From Prinia subflava (taxonomy: Eukaryota > Chordata > Aves > Passeriformes > Cisticolidae): a stretch of 64,000 nucleotides of DNA. Each line of letters starts with the position of its first letter. The first letter of the stretch is position 1. Below are positions 48,101-58,582 of this stretch, in pieces. Under the pieces are notes generated by a model. The model had not been told where the DNA came from, did no database searches, and saw only the letters and a program-made list of their open reading frames with translations. The stretch is from positions 12,092,735 through 12,156,734 of the forward strand of contig NC_086253.1 of the NCBI RefSeq assembly GCF_021018805.1. The letters run 5' to 3'. A program made the translations under genes and the position numbers.

Positions 48101-49823
48101 GAGGAGTTTGTTTGGTGCTCTCCTCTGCCTGAGGACTGTCTAATCCAGTCTCTGGGAAAGGCCATTAGGCATGGACAGAGGGAAGTTTTTTCTTGGCCTG
48201 GATTTTACACAGATTAAAGATTGTGCTCAGATGCCATGTGTGTTGGACTGTGCCTTTGCAAAGAAGCCCAAACTGTGCTGTGATGATTTCTTTACATCAG
48301 TGTGCCATGCTGGGGATAGCAGGTGAAAAAGGTGTTAAATGGAAGGCAGATTCCTTAAAGAGAAGTATAGCAAAATACAGTTCTCTATCTTCCTTCTCAG
48401 TGAGGGGTGAATGGAGGAAGCTCTGTCTCTTGAAAATAAATCAGTTTGAGTCATATACCAGACTTGGATAGAACATCAATCACTGAGTGGCTAAAATATG
48501 AAGTGGGTAGGCAAGGCACCAAAACTATTTCCAGTATAAGTCATGTTTTTCTATGCATTTGCTCATGTTTAGTTTGTCTATAACTCTGTTCAAGCTTAGC
48601 AGAAAGTAAAAGATTGAATTTTTCATTACTGGCCATCTTTCCTTCAGATGACTGTGGGAAAGGACTCTTCCCTTTTCTAGCAGGCACTGATGGCTATTTA
48701 ATGAGGTTAATATCTGTCAGGACAATTACCATCAACATGTCAGAAGAAAAAATTTTGATAGATTTCCATTCAGCAGCTTTTACCTTTTACCTTGAAAATA
48801 GAAGAAAATGCTTCAGCTGACACTTGCTTTTATGTTGCTGCTTTGATCTTCTAATGGAAATGGATCTATAACAGCACTAGTGACTTCCCTTGCTTCCTTT
48901 ACAGTGGAAAGACCTTTTCAGTAACATGATTTCTTGAAAAAAGACAAAGGGCATAGTGCTCCTTATTTTGGGTCACTGCACATTCCTCTCTTTCTTCTAA
49001 ATTTTCTGGATGGACCACCTCACAGGCTGGCTGAATTGTGTTCATGTGCAAATTTGGTTTTGCAGCAAATGAAATTAATTTTCTTAGTCTTATGCACCTT
49101 ATCTTCTCTCTGACACACACTTCTGTTCTTTTGCAAAAACAAAATTCTGCATAAGTATTAATAAAGGCTCTTTCCAGTTGCATTTTTTGTTTAAAAAAAC
49201 CTATTTTCAGACTCACTCTATCCACTATGCCATATTCTTCATTCAACGAAAAGGATCATTCAATGTAGTTGTGTTTTAAATAATATAAATTCAAAACAAA
49301 GCCTCATTTCAGGATATGTTTTAAATGTGCTTTCTTAAAATGGTTGGGCATACCTAAAAAAATGTTTGCCATCTAAGAAAATGTCATCTAATGAAAGACA
49401 AAATCAAAAACATACAGACATTAAGATACGTTGAAGGAAATAATTTTCTTGTAACTGATGTGAAAAAAAATGCCTGAAATACATCAAAGCTACCACTGAA
49501 ATGGAATTCATTCTCATTTTAAAAGGATGGAACTGAGAAGCGTTCCAGTCTCTCAGGATTCTGAGTTACAGTTTGAACACTTTCATATGAATACTGATTA
49601 GAGAGCAGTAACTTTTTGTCCTGTAGTTGATCTTGAGAGCAAGTAATATAGACATGATACTTGAACAGAACGTATTTGAGATTTTTTCTTAGTTTTATGT
49701 TGTGTACAGCACTCACTGTGCTCTTCTTTGCACTCCTCTATATAAGGACATTGTGTTTCCTTTTGTAGCATTTCCCCCCTGAACTGAAGTTTTGTAAAAT
49801 AATCTGGGATTCCTCTGAGACTG
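42153..49823. other. Intergenic DNA between CR1 fragment and C/A tract
   Basis: No supported gene. Small structures include an 8-bp-arm hairpin with a GGGG loop (GTGCTGGT at 46355-46362 against 46367-46374), the homeodomain-site cluster near 43.2 kb, and a 130-codon Cys-rich open frame on the minus strand at 47411-47803. Confidence 0.65.
43130..43310. promoter_or_regulatory. Candidate homeodomain-site cluster
   Basis: A run of TTAAT/AATTA cores ('gaaattaatttc', 'cagttaatttaattaag', 'actaattcaattag') inside 180 nt. This is a pattern common in developmental enhancers but also expected at some rate in AT-rich DNA. Confidence 0.2.
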
Positions 49824-49981
49824 AAAAAACCTCAAACCAAACCAAACCAAACCAAACCAAAACAAAACAAAACAAAAAAAACCCCAAAAAACCCCAAAAA
49901 AACCAAACAAAAAACCCCCAAACCCTCAAACAAATAAAAACACCTCACCCAAACAACAACAACAAAAACCCCACAAAAAAA
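49824..49981. repeat. G-free C/A tract: (CCAAA)n, (CAAAA)n and CCCCAAAA-like repeats
   Basis: 158 nt without a single G on the + strand. It starts with about five 'ccaaa' units, then 'acaaa' units, then repeated 'aaccccaaaa' and 'caacaacaac'. The minus strand therefore carries runs of 3-5 G separated by T tracts, a pattern compatible with G-quadruplex folding. Confidence 0.9.
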
Positions 49982-50418
49982 GACGTTTCTTTCTACCATG
50001 TGGCCCCCTCTGCTGGAAGGACATATTTTAAGTTTCCTGGGCTTTGGAAAGTTTCAAACAAAAGGTTTTTCATTCTCTGGATTAATTTTCTCAGCATTAA
50101 TCTGCCATGGTAATTGCTGGTGTAGGAGCATACTATCACTAGGACAGCTGTAGAGCTGAGCTGGATGGAGACCTCATTCCCTCAGGAAAGGCAGGACTTC
50201 TAGACCTGTCCAAGTGCCTAGGACATGCCAGTGGTGAGCTCTGTATGTCTGACACAGCCATTGACCTCTGCAGGGCTCCCTGTGAAGTAAAAGAAAAGGC
50301 AGGCTCAAAGCACATGGTCCTGGATTTCCCTGGGCTCTCTGCCTCAGTCACCTAAATTTATGCCACTTGAATATTTTAGCCACACAAATTCCACTTTAGA
50401 GCTACCTCATAATTCTGC

Positions 50419-50468
50419 ATCCAGAAGGACCCATCCAGAAGGACACAGAAGGACATCCAGAAGGACAC
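50419..50468 (+). repeat. Short tandem repeat of 'atccagaaggac'
   Basis: The word 'agaaggac' occurs four times in 50 nt, three of them preceded by 'atcc'. Unit lengths are 14, 14 and 8 nt, consistent with replication slippage. Confidence 0.75.
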
Positions 50469-50662
50469 TTCTTTCTAGGAAGGACTGCCAAAAATTATCT
50501 CACATCCCCACAGCAGAAATGGCATCCAGTGTTGTTGCAGCAGTCCTCTTGTGAGAGGGTAGAAAGGAGTTGAGACACAGACTTCTTGTTTATCACAGCA
50601 TGAAAAGGACCCTGGTTTATTCCTCTTTACAGCTCAGCCATCCTGACTCCAACCATTCACTG

Positions 50663-50839
50663 ACTCTGGCTGCAGCCAGCTCCTACTGCAGGTTTCCCTT
50701 GCAGCCTCTGACTACTGGAAATAAGCAGTTATTTCCTGCTAAACTCTGACTGCAGGTATCACATTGCAGACTCTGACTGCAGGCTTTACCCCGCTAGACT
50801 GTGACTGCAGGCTCCAACAACAGGCTCTGACTGCAGGCC
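50663..50839 (+). repeat. Degenerate minisatellite with unit near 27 bp ('actctgactgcagg')
   Basis: Clear cores begin at 50743, 50770, 50798 and 50824 (spacing 27, 28 and 26), with weaker copies at 50663 and 50705. Every clear unit carries a PstI-like CTGCAG. It sits directly beside the CCT/CGT array that follows. Confidence 0.75.
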
Positions 50840-50877
50840 CAAACTAACCTCACAGAAGCGATTCTCTCTCACCCAGA

Positions 50878-51124
50878 TCCTCCTCCTCCTCGTCCTCCTC
50901 CTCGTCCTCGTCCTCCTTGTCCTCCTAGTCCTCCTCGTCTTCCTCGTCCTCCTCGTCCTCCTCGTCCTCCTCGTCCTCCTCGTCCTCGTCCTCGTCCTTG
51001 TCCTCCTCCTCCTCCTCCTCATCCTCCTCCTTGTCCTCGTCCTCATCCTTGTCCTCGTCCTCATCTTCCTCATCCTCCTTGTCCTCGTCCTCCTCGTCCC
51101 CCTCCTCCTCCTCCTCCTCCTCCT
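50878..51124. repeat. CCT/CGT-type triplet array, about 247 bp
   Basis: Almost pure pyrimidine triplet repeat made of 'cctcct' and 'cgtcct' steps, with occasional 'cat', 'ctt' and one 'cta' variant. It is unusually rich in CpG for this window. The minus strand is open as an Arg/Thr string through the array (about 50786-51136), which is a product of repetition rather than a gene. Confidence 0.93.
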
Positions 51125-53206
51125 GGGCAAGATCACCTGTATTCCCTTCTACACGGTATGGTTAAAGAAGACCTTTCTTTGAAGTGCAAAGATTTACTGT
51201 CATTATATATAATAAAAAGTTATTTTACTTGAAGAGAAGACATGGCAGGAAGCAGAGATGCTCAGTTCAAAGTTAAGTGAAAATTCTTGAGGGGAACGGG
51301 AAATTTAACACTTGGGCATTGAAAGTGGGCAAAAATGGAAAGGTGCAGGAGGGAAGTTTAAAACACTTCATTAAATTCAGATGTAAACAGACAGGAATTT
51401 ATCTGATAGCACAAGAGAAAGCTCATTATGTTATGTGCAAGCTTGTTGCAAAAACCTCTTTTACTATTATTAAAGTACATCCAAGTAACAGTAGGCTATG
51501 GCTGGAGCAACACAAATGTGTTTAAATGCTTTTTTTGCTTAATATAAACCAGTCTTGCTAGCTTATATTAAGTGAAACACCCTTTCTTTTTGGAAGATAC
51601 AATTTAACAACAGAATATTATTAGATTCTAAATACTGAGTCTGGGTGTTTTTTCTGTCTCCTAGAAGCACTCCCTTCTCTCCAGCCCACTCTAAATACAT
51701 TTCTAACTTTTCTAGCAGGAAATCTGCAACTCTCAAATCCCTGGAGAGAAAGCAAGATTTTATTTTTTTTTACACTTGTAGATGTGTCTGCATTATGTCT
51801 CATTATACTTCAGCACATTATTTAGCTTGGAAGATTGAGGCTTCTACCATCCATGGACAGGGAAAATCTGTTTTCTATGTTATAACTGTTATCCTATGTG
51901 TGTTTTCCTGTAGGTGTGGCTTGTCATTTGTAAAGGGATATATATTCCAAAGCTGTTGATCAACATGGGGCAAATGAACTTTCTCTCACAGATACCTCTT
52001 TTAATTATAGATCAATATGTATATGTCACACAATGAGAATACTGCAGTGTAAAAGATCAGAAGGATGGCTGCATTATTTTAATGGAATGAGTTTTAGAAT
52101 AATTGTCTTCATGAAAAACATGAGCATATTTTCAGCACCTTTTAAATCTCATGACATTCATTTATGAACTGATTTAAACAGTTGATAGGAAGTGAGAAAA
52201 TTATTTTTGAAGTGCACTAAATGGAGAAGATTTAATTTGGTTTTCTCAGCTAGTACAAATAAATATTCCTTCTTCAAGGAGAAAAATACAGTCAAATGAT
52301 TGGTTCATACATATGTATGCTTTTCAAGAACAGCAAGGCTGTGTCCCTGCTACAGATACTGTCTCAGTAAATCAATAATCTTGGTCCAACCAAGAAGAAT
52401 GGCAGCACTATGAAGTGGAAGGTGAAATTCAATATTGACACACTCAAAGTGGGAAGGAGCAGGCTCAGGGAGTTAAACATATCGCTGTAGTACAAAGATG
52501 CTAAAGCTGTGCAATAAAATACCCAGAGCTTTGCTGTGCACCTAGCTGTTGTGCGCACACACACTTAAAAAAAACCCAGAAAATTTAACTCCCTTCTCCC
52601 CAAGACCCTACAGTATTATGAAACGTGATAATGTGAAGTATTAGCAACTTCATGCATCTTACATATGATAATGCAGCCTCATATCAATAATTTACAGTTT
52701 ACAGGGCATTTGTATACACTCAGCATAATTCACACTGAAGATTTTCCCAGAGAGAGGCAGCATAATGTCTTAGAGACACAAAAATCTTCATTTGTGTGGG
52801 AAAACTGAAAATACTATGAGGGAAAAACAGAAATATGTTTGTGGTGTGTGTTACCAGGGGAATGTTTGTTTTTAAAGAGGAGAAAAATTACAGCGAGAGC
52901 GATATGAAGTAATGAAGGATCCAGAAAAGGCTTATTTTCTGGACCTATTAGTCTTCAAAATAAAAAGAAAAAGTGGAATAAAAGAATATGTTAACATGAA
53001 ATGCTATATTTTTACAATGTAGTTCCCACAATCTGACCTGTAGAGTTCAATATTGCTGCTACAAGCTTTAGCAGATATTTTATCTTGAAGAAAATAATGA
53101 GAAGAAGGTAATGAAAGTTAGTGAAAAGGTCTGAGAACACACTGTCAATTACATACATCTTCTCTGATTTCTCTGCCCACACTGTGTGGTTATGTGTCCC
53201 ATTTGC

Positions 53207-53230
53207 AAAAAAATAAAAAAAAAAAAAAAA
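53207..53230. repeat. Poly-A run (24 nt, one T interruption)
   Basis: Seven A, one T, then sixteen A. No recognisable retrotransposon precedes it. Confidence 0.85.
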
Positions 53231-54759
53231 GAAGCTATGACACTTACTCAAATAGCTGTGCCTATAAGATGGGGAAAACATTTCAGAAATCTCTTTAAAA
53301 TATATGTTAAAACACAAGACAAGCAGCCTTACTTTATTTGATTGGCTGTTCAGTATTAATGCGTTCTGGAAATGTGACATTAAGCTCAATACTGAAGTGA
53401 GAGAAATGCTGGCTACAGGAAAACACTTTGAGACACTCTGGTGGACTTAGTAGGGCTTCAGCAGACTCTAAGCATTTCCAAGACCTTTAATTCCTGGAGT
53501 TTGTGACTCAGCAGTGGCAGGGGTGGAAGGGCAGGTGTTTTGGATGACAGGTCCTTGTTGAGGCAGGGATGTGTCTGGGGTGGCCTTTGGCTGGACTTTG
53601 GAAGGGCAGTGATTGTTCTGTGTCAGAATGCTGTCGGGCAGGGTGGATTTCTGTGCTGCAGTGCTCACATGCAGATGTTTGCACCCCACATCTGGAGCAG
53701 TGAGCCCCCTGCCAGACCTTGGGAAAGCAGGATTTGTGGAGAATCACACAGGGTCTTGACAAGGGGGTGCAGAAGCAGGAAGCCAGCTCTGTTGAAAGCT
53801 CTCATGAGGCTCACACACTTCATTTCAGCTCTCCACATCTGCCTGCAGCTGGATTCTGCAGATGCAGTGATCTCCTGCTCAGCAGAAGCAGCCTCATGTG
53901 CTCCTGCTGGCCTGAGCTGGGTGAGGATGAGGCGCAAGTCAAAGCTGCTGCTGTCACTGCAGCAGGCTCTGCCAGCCCTTCCTGTACACTCCAAGATTAT
54001 AATGCCTGAGTGTTCAGATATAAATGGGACATTTATGTCCTTAAAGGAGGCGTTGAACATAATTGAATGTAGAAAATAATCCATAAATCTGCATTGTATG
54101 GGTGCTCACTGCATTTCTTAAGCTGATTTCACTGTTGCCTGCTGCCCTGAACACTTTTCCAGTTTATCCCCGGTTTCAAGGTATCATCTTACAAAGCTAG
54201 TTCAAATTGTAAATTCATTGCAGGAGTGTCTGACCCTAATGTGTGGATATAGCATTTATCATGATAGGACTCAGGACTTAGAGCATTCTCTCATTACTAA
54301 TTAAACACAACAAAATTGCCAAAATACCCTTGCATGGAGGCTGGAAAATATTACAGTCACTACAAAGCCATGTAGAAAAGTCCTAATGAAATTGTATTGT
54401 ACTCGTCCAAGAGGGATTTTTCAAGTACAAAATTATCACTGTGGGAAAATTCCAGGGCTGTATAATAGCACACATCAAAACAGTGGATAGTAAGAAACAA
54501 AAAATTCTCAAGAGCATTAGTTCCAACATAGTTTTGCCCATGAAAGTGTCTGTGGTTAAATTTAATTCCATTTAAAGGACACTGGTTTTACATAACTCTG
54601 TATTCTTGAGCATACATTTTAGAAGGACTTGCACTTTATGATTGTTCCCAGTTGTGTTTCTCTTAATGGATATAGAAAGTTACAGTAGTTTTTCTATGCC
54701 TGCTTTATTATTTATAATGGATTAAAGGAATACCCACAAACATCAAACAGCAAAGCCCT

Positions 54760-55160
54760 CTGCCCTGTATTATAATTTTGATTATTTAGAAGGACTCATG
54801 AGGACAGTTAGACAATTTTGAAAAAAACAATTGTTTAATTGATCAGATACATTGCTCCTTTCCAATTAAAAAAGACCAAAAAGGGGAGTCTGTGACTCTG
54901 GCCAATCTCATTGATGTATAGAGCATAGCTAATATCAGTCATTATTGAGGTCCTGATTGTAGTGTGTGTTTTCTCACAAACATGATTATAGGAAGCTCAT
55001 TTGCATTGCTAAATGAAGGCTAAAAAACCCCAAAACATTATTCCCTGCCGGCCAGAGCATAGCTGATTCAATCACTAAAATACAAATAAACAAGAGTAAC
55101 TACTCTGATGAAAGCTGAGATGATGAAGCACAATGTGCATAAGAAATTAGTCATTTAGCC
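54760..55160. promoter_or_regulatory. Candidate conserved cis-regulatory element
   Basis: AT-rich but not simple-sequence DNA with densely packed factor-like words: the palindrome AAACAATTGTTT (SOX-type, 54825-54836), a perfect octamer ATTTGCAT (54999-55006), and ATTA/TAAT cores. There is no coding potential. The call is inference from word content only; no conservation data were available. Confidence 0.25.
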
Positions 55161-55919
55161 ACTAGTATGCTTTCCAGAGGAAGAACCACAAAGCTCCTCT
55201 TTAAAAATCACACCAATCTACCATGGAAGTTTTTGTGTGGCTGCAGAAGGATCTCTAAAAACTTTACATTCTCTCTCATTCAAAATTTATCACAGGGTGT
55301 GTTGGTAACATGTGCTAAGGGACTGAACTACAATGGATGTGTAAGAAAAAGTAATTCCTGTCTTCCCCAGCAGGACTGATGACTTCAGCTGCTGCAGAGG
55401 CTATAAGTGGTTGTCTCTTTTGCTGCACTAGAAGGCAGAGTTTGAGCAGCCCAGCACTGCTGACAGTGGAGTCTTTCCTTCCTTTGCTTCTTAATCAGAG
55501 TCTGCACAGATGGACTCACTTTTTCATGGGTGAAATCTGCATCAAATGTAGAAATAATGGAGATTTTTTGCAGGGCAGTCGTTTGTTCCAGGTCTCCTCT
55601 TGGGGCAGGTGCTAGAGCAGTGAGGCTACCAGAAGCAGCCTATTAAACCTGTAGCTTTTCTTATTAATACAGTTTGAATAACTCCTTGCTTTCCAGCTCC
55701 CACCAAAACTGTAAATGCATCTGTTCAAAACCTCTAAGCTTCTCCTGTGCTGGCAGCCACGCTTTTCATAGCAGGAGTATTGGCATACCTAAACATGTGG
55801 AAAACAGAAAAATGCTTTGGGTCTGATTCAGCCAACTTCAGCTTCTCAGTACACCCCATTACACCAACATTTAGGTTTAGTTTAAACAGTCAGAAATAAC
55901 TTTGATCACATGTTCTTGC

Positions 55920-55972
55920 AAATAATAGGCACTGATCCATCCATGGAATGGATGGATCAGTGCCTATTATTT
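55920..55972. repeat. Perfect 25-bp-arm palindrome with 3-nt loop
   Basis: Left arm 55920-55944 (starting AAATAATAGGCACTGATCC) is the exact reverse complement of right arm 55948-55972; the loop is 'gga'. The arms have no mismatch and pairing stops abruptly at both ends. It lies in apparently non-coding intergenic DNA. Confidence 0.95.
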
Positions 55973-57208
55973 CCTCTATAATGTAGTTAGCTGTCATTTG
56001 AAATAATGTGCCAAGACCTACAACCAACCCTCCAATTCCCCCAGATCCAGAGGAAAATCTTCTGGAAGTATTACATTAATCATTTTTGTCAGGGCTACAG
56101 ATGAAAGGAGCCATTTGTACTTTATGACAGTTGGTAATTAAACATTTACAGTACTGTGCCAATATTTAGTACACAATGTAGAAGGAGCAAACTGAACAGA
56201 AGGTAAATCTGGCAGAGTTTAATGTGGAATGCTACTGTGGGAATGTTCATGTGTGATCAGAACTGCAACACCACAGAGCAAGAGGCATTGCAATAAACTG
56301 TGGCAGCAGCAAACTGCTTTTCCAGCTGTGTCAGACTTCTTTTTCTCTTCCCTGGAACAGAAATGAGAAAAATATTTTTATCCTTTAAATGACTTGGAGA
56401 AATCAGATGAGACTTTGGGAGAAAAGATCACAGCCCACTTTTGCAAGACAATAAAGCTGTATAGAATAGATGAGTCCCAAGGAGTTTCTTCTGGTTTTAT
56501 GACCTGCTTTCTTCTTGTCCTCCATCTCTCTGAGTATGTTGTAAAAACCTTCTATGTCCTTTTTAGGACTTGCCTGTTTTCATTTCTGCTGGAATGAAAG
56601 ACAAGAGTATGTTTGTGTATTTTCTTGTCATTCTAATACCACTTCAGAACTTAAGGATGAAAACTGTTTAATGTCTCTTACTCCCACTGAATAGACAGGA
56701 TCAGAAAAGATTCTGTTTTTTCATAAGGATTAGACTGCAACTCAACAAATTATCTGTGTCATCACAAACCAGATTTATCTGACTAAATGTCAGTGCACAA
56801 TGTGCATGTCCACATCTGAGCTGTGTGCACTGATGTTGTACTCCATGGAGGCAGAGCTACAGGGAGAACCATATGCTAAAACAGACAATCAAGACAGGCA
56901 AAGTGCACCACAACCTAAAAGTGTTTTTTTCCCCTTTTTCATCTCTATTTTTGAGCCTGGGTCCAGCCTAATTCATTTTTCTTATGTCTAAAGTAGGAGA
57001 GACAAGTCTCAACCAAACATTTCTCAAGCGTGTTCTCAGACCTTGTGACTTGTATGTGTTGTATGTGTTCTGTCCCACAAATCATATTCTATTAAAAATG
57101 ACCTCTCTTCATTTTCTTCTGCACCATTATCAGAACTTCCCATGGCAAGACAGATCCTTACAGCTATGCTGTTGAAAGGAAAGATGAAATAAGAGTGTAG
57201 GTGTTCTG

Positions 57209-57370
57209 GAGATCTGGGGGTCCATCCCTAGGAGCATTCAGGGCCATGTTGGATAGGGCTCTGAGCAACCTGATCTAGCTGAAGGTGTCCCTGCTCACTG
57301 CAGGGGAGCTGGACTGGACGACCTTTAAATGCCTCTTCCAACCCCAACCATTCAATGATTCTTTGATTCA
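57209..57370 (+). mobile_element. CR1 LINE 3'-end fragment
   Basis: It contains 'ggatagggctctgagcaacc', 'tgatctag', 'ggtgtccctgctcactgcag', 'gacctttaaatgcctcttcc' and 'aaccattcaatgattctttg'. These are the ordered landmarks of a CR1 3' end including its short repeat tail. It is better preserved than the copy at 42 kb and has no open frame. Confidence 0.92.
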
Positions 57371-57419
57371 ATATTGGGTCTCCATGGTATAGCTGAGAGC
57401 GTTCACTGATCTGTGTAAT

Positions 57420-57830
57420 AAGTTGACACAGATAATTTTATGCAGCATAAGGTACAGCTTGCAGTCAGTGGAAGGGACATGGACTATGGATAAAGTTGAT
57501 TGGTGCCATGATTTCATTTTTTGCAAGCAGTACAGTTTGAGAAATGATCGCGTGGCAACAAGCGTGAAATTAAAGTGTCTGAGTGAGCTTGCATTCATGC
57601 ACAATTCTCTGTGCAAATATATTCAAGTAGATGCAATCTGTTGAATAACCAGACTCCTCTCAAAAACAGCTTAGCAAAGCACTGGCAGAGACAGCCAACA
57701 ACAGACAGATCAGACTGCAAATATTTGGTAGAATCCTGCTGCTAATTAAATTCTATCTGCGGTAAACGCCTCCAATTTTTAATGCAGTCACAGATGATCT
57801 CGCACCGTGTAGATGCTTCCTTCTACCCAC
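57420..57830. promoter_or_regulatory. Candidate conserved cis-regulatory element
   Basis: Directly follows the CR1 fragment. It contains 'gtgcaaatat', 'gctaattaaatt', a RUNX-type TGCGGT (57758-57763) and several ATTA cores in high-complexity sequence without coding potential. The call is inference; conservation was not tested. Confidence 0.25.
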
Positions 57831-58550
57831 TTCTCACTCTATAAACCCAGGCTTCTTGGGGCCGTGGGTGCATTAGCTGGCAGTGCAGCTGGACCAGAGA
57901 GCCTCTGCTGACCTGACATCCACATCTGGGCAAGTTCCATCTCAGATTTTCTCTCACCTCTTCCTGTGGTCTACAGGCTCAAGGCTGGGTAGACGGCAAT
58001 AAATGCCCTCTTGGAACACATCTTCTGGTTTTGTATCATCCAAGAAGCATCTGATTTGGGTGCTAAAATATGTATCAAAAGGCAATAGGGTTGTAAGGTT
58101 GGGACATTTACTTCAAAAATGCCTTCCCAGCCTCAGTTAAGGTGCTAGCACAGTGCCTCCTATGTGGTTGATGTACAGAATCACCCAGAGGAACTCCTTG
58201 CTCAAAATGACTGTAATCACAGAAAAGGAATCAAACATGCAACTGTCTTTTTCCCTCATGCTTTTTCAGTTGGAAAACTTTACATGGAACATCTCAATGA
58301 ATTACTAGTTCTCCTTATAAAAACTCCCTGTCTCTAGTCTTTATCATCTGATACAACATGGATCCTGCAAATATTTACTTATTATATTCACCTAGTAACT
58401 TTAATTTCTGTAGGATTAGCCAAATGAATAAAAGATTTTCTTTCACATCCAGATCAAGGTCCAAAATCCCCATGCATTTTGATTGGTGTTTCCAGAAATA
58501 ATGTAAAACCTTATCTACTTTGGTCTTTCCCAAGGGAAATGAATATCAAG

Positions 58551-58582
58551 GAAAGAAGAAAGAAAGAAAGAAAGAAAGAAAG
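58551..58582. repeat. (GAAA)n microsatellite
   Basis: About eight GAAA units with one early GAA interruption. Confidence 0.9.

Larger units (their letters stand above)
51125..55919. other. Intergenic DNA between triplet array and palindrome
   Basis: No supported gene. A locally GC-richer patch at about 53500-54080 is open in several frames on both strands without a recognisable product. The candidate regulatory stretch at 54760-55160 lies here. Confidence 0.65.

Noticed and set aside
50786..51136. Arg/Thr-rich 116-codon frame on the minus strand.
   Set aside because: It is almost entirely a read-through of the CCT/CGT array.
53508..54084. Overlapping open frames of 139-179 codons on both strands.
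   Set aside because: Local GC enrichment lowers stop density; no splice pattern, domain or homologue recognised.
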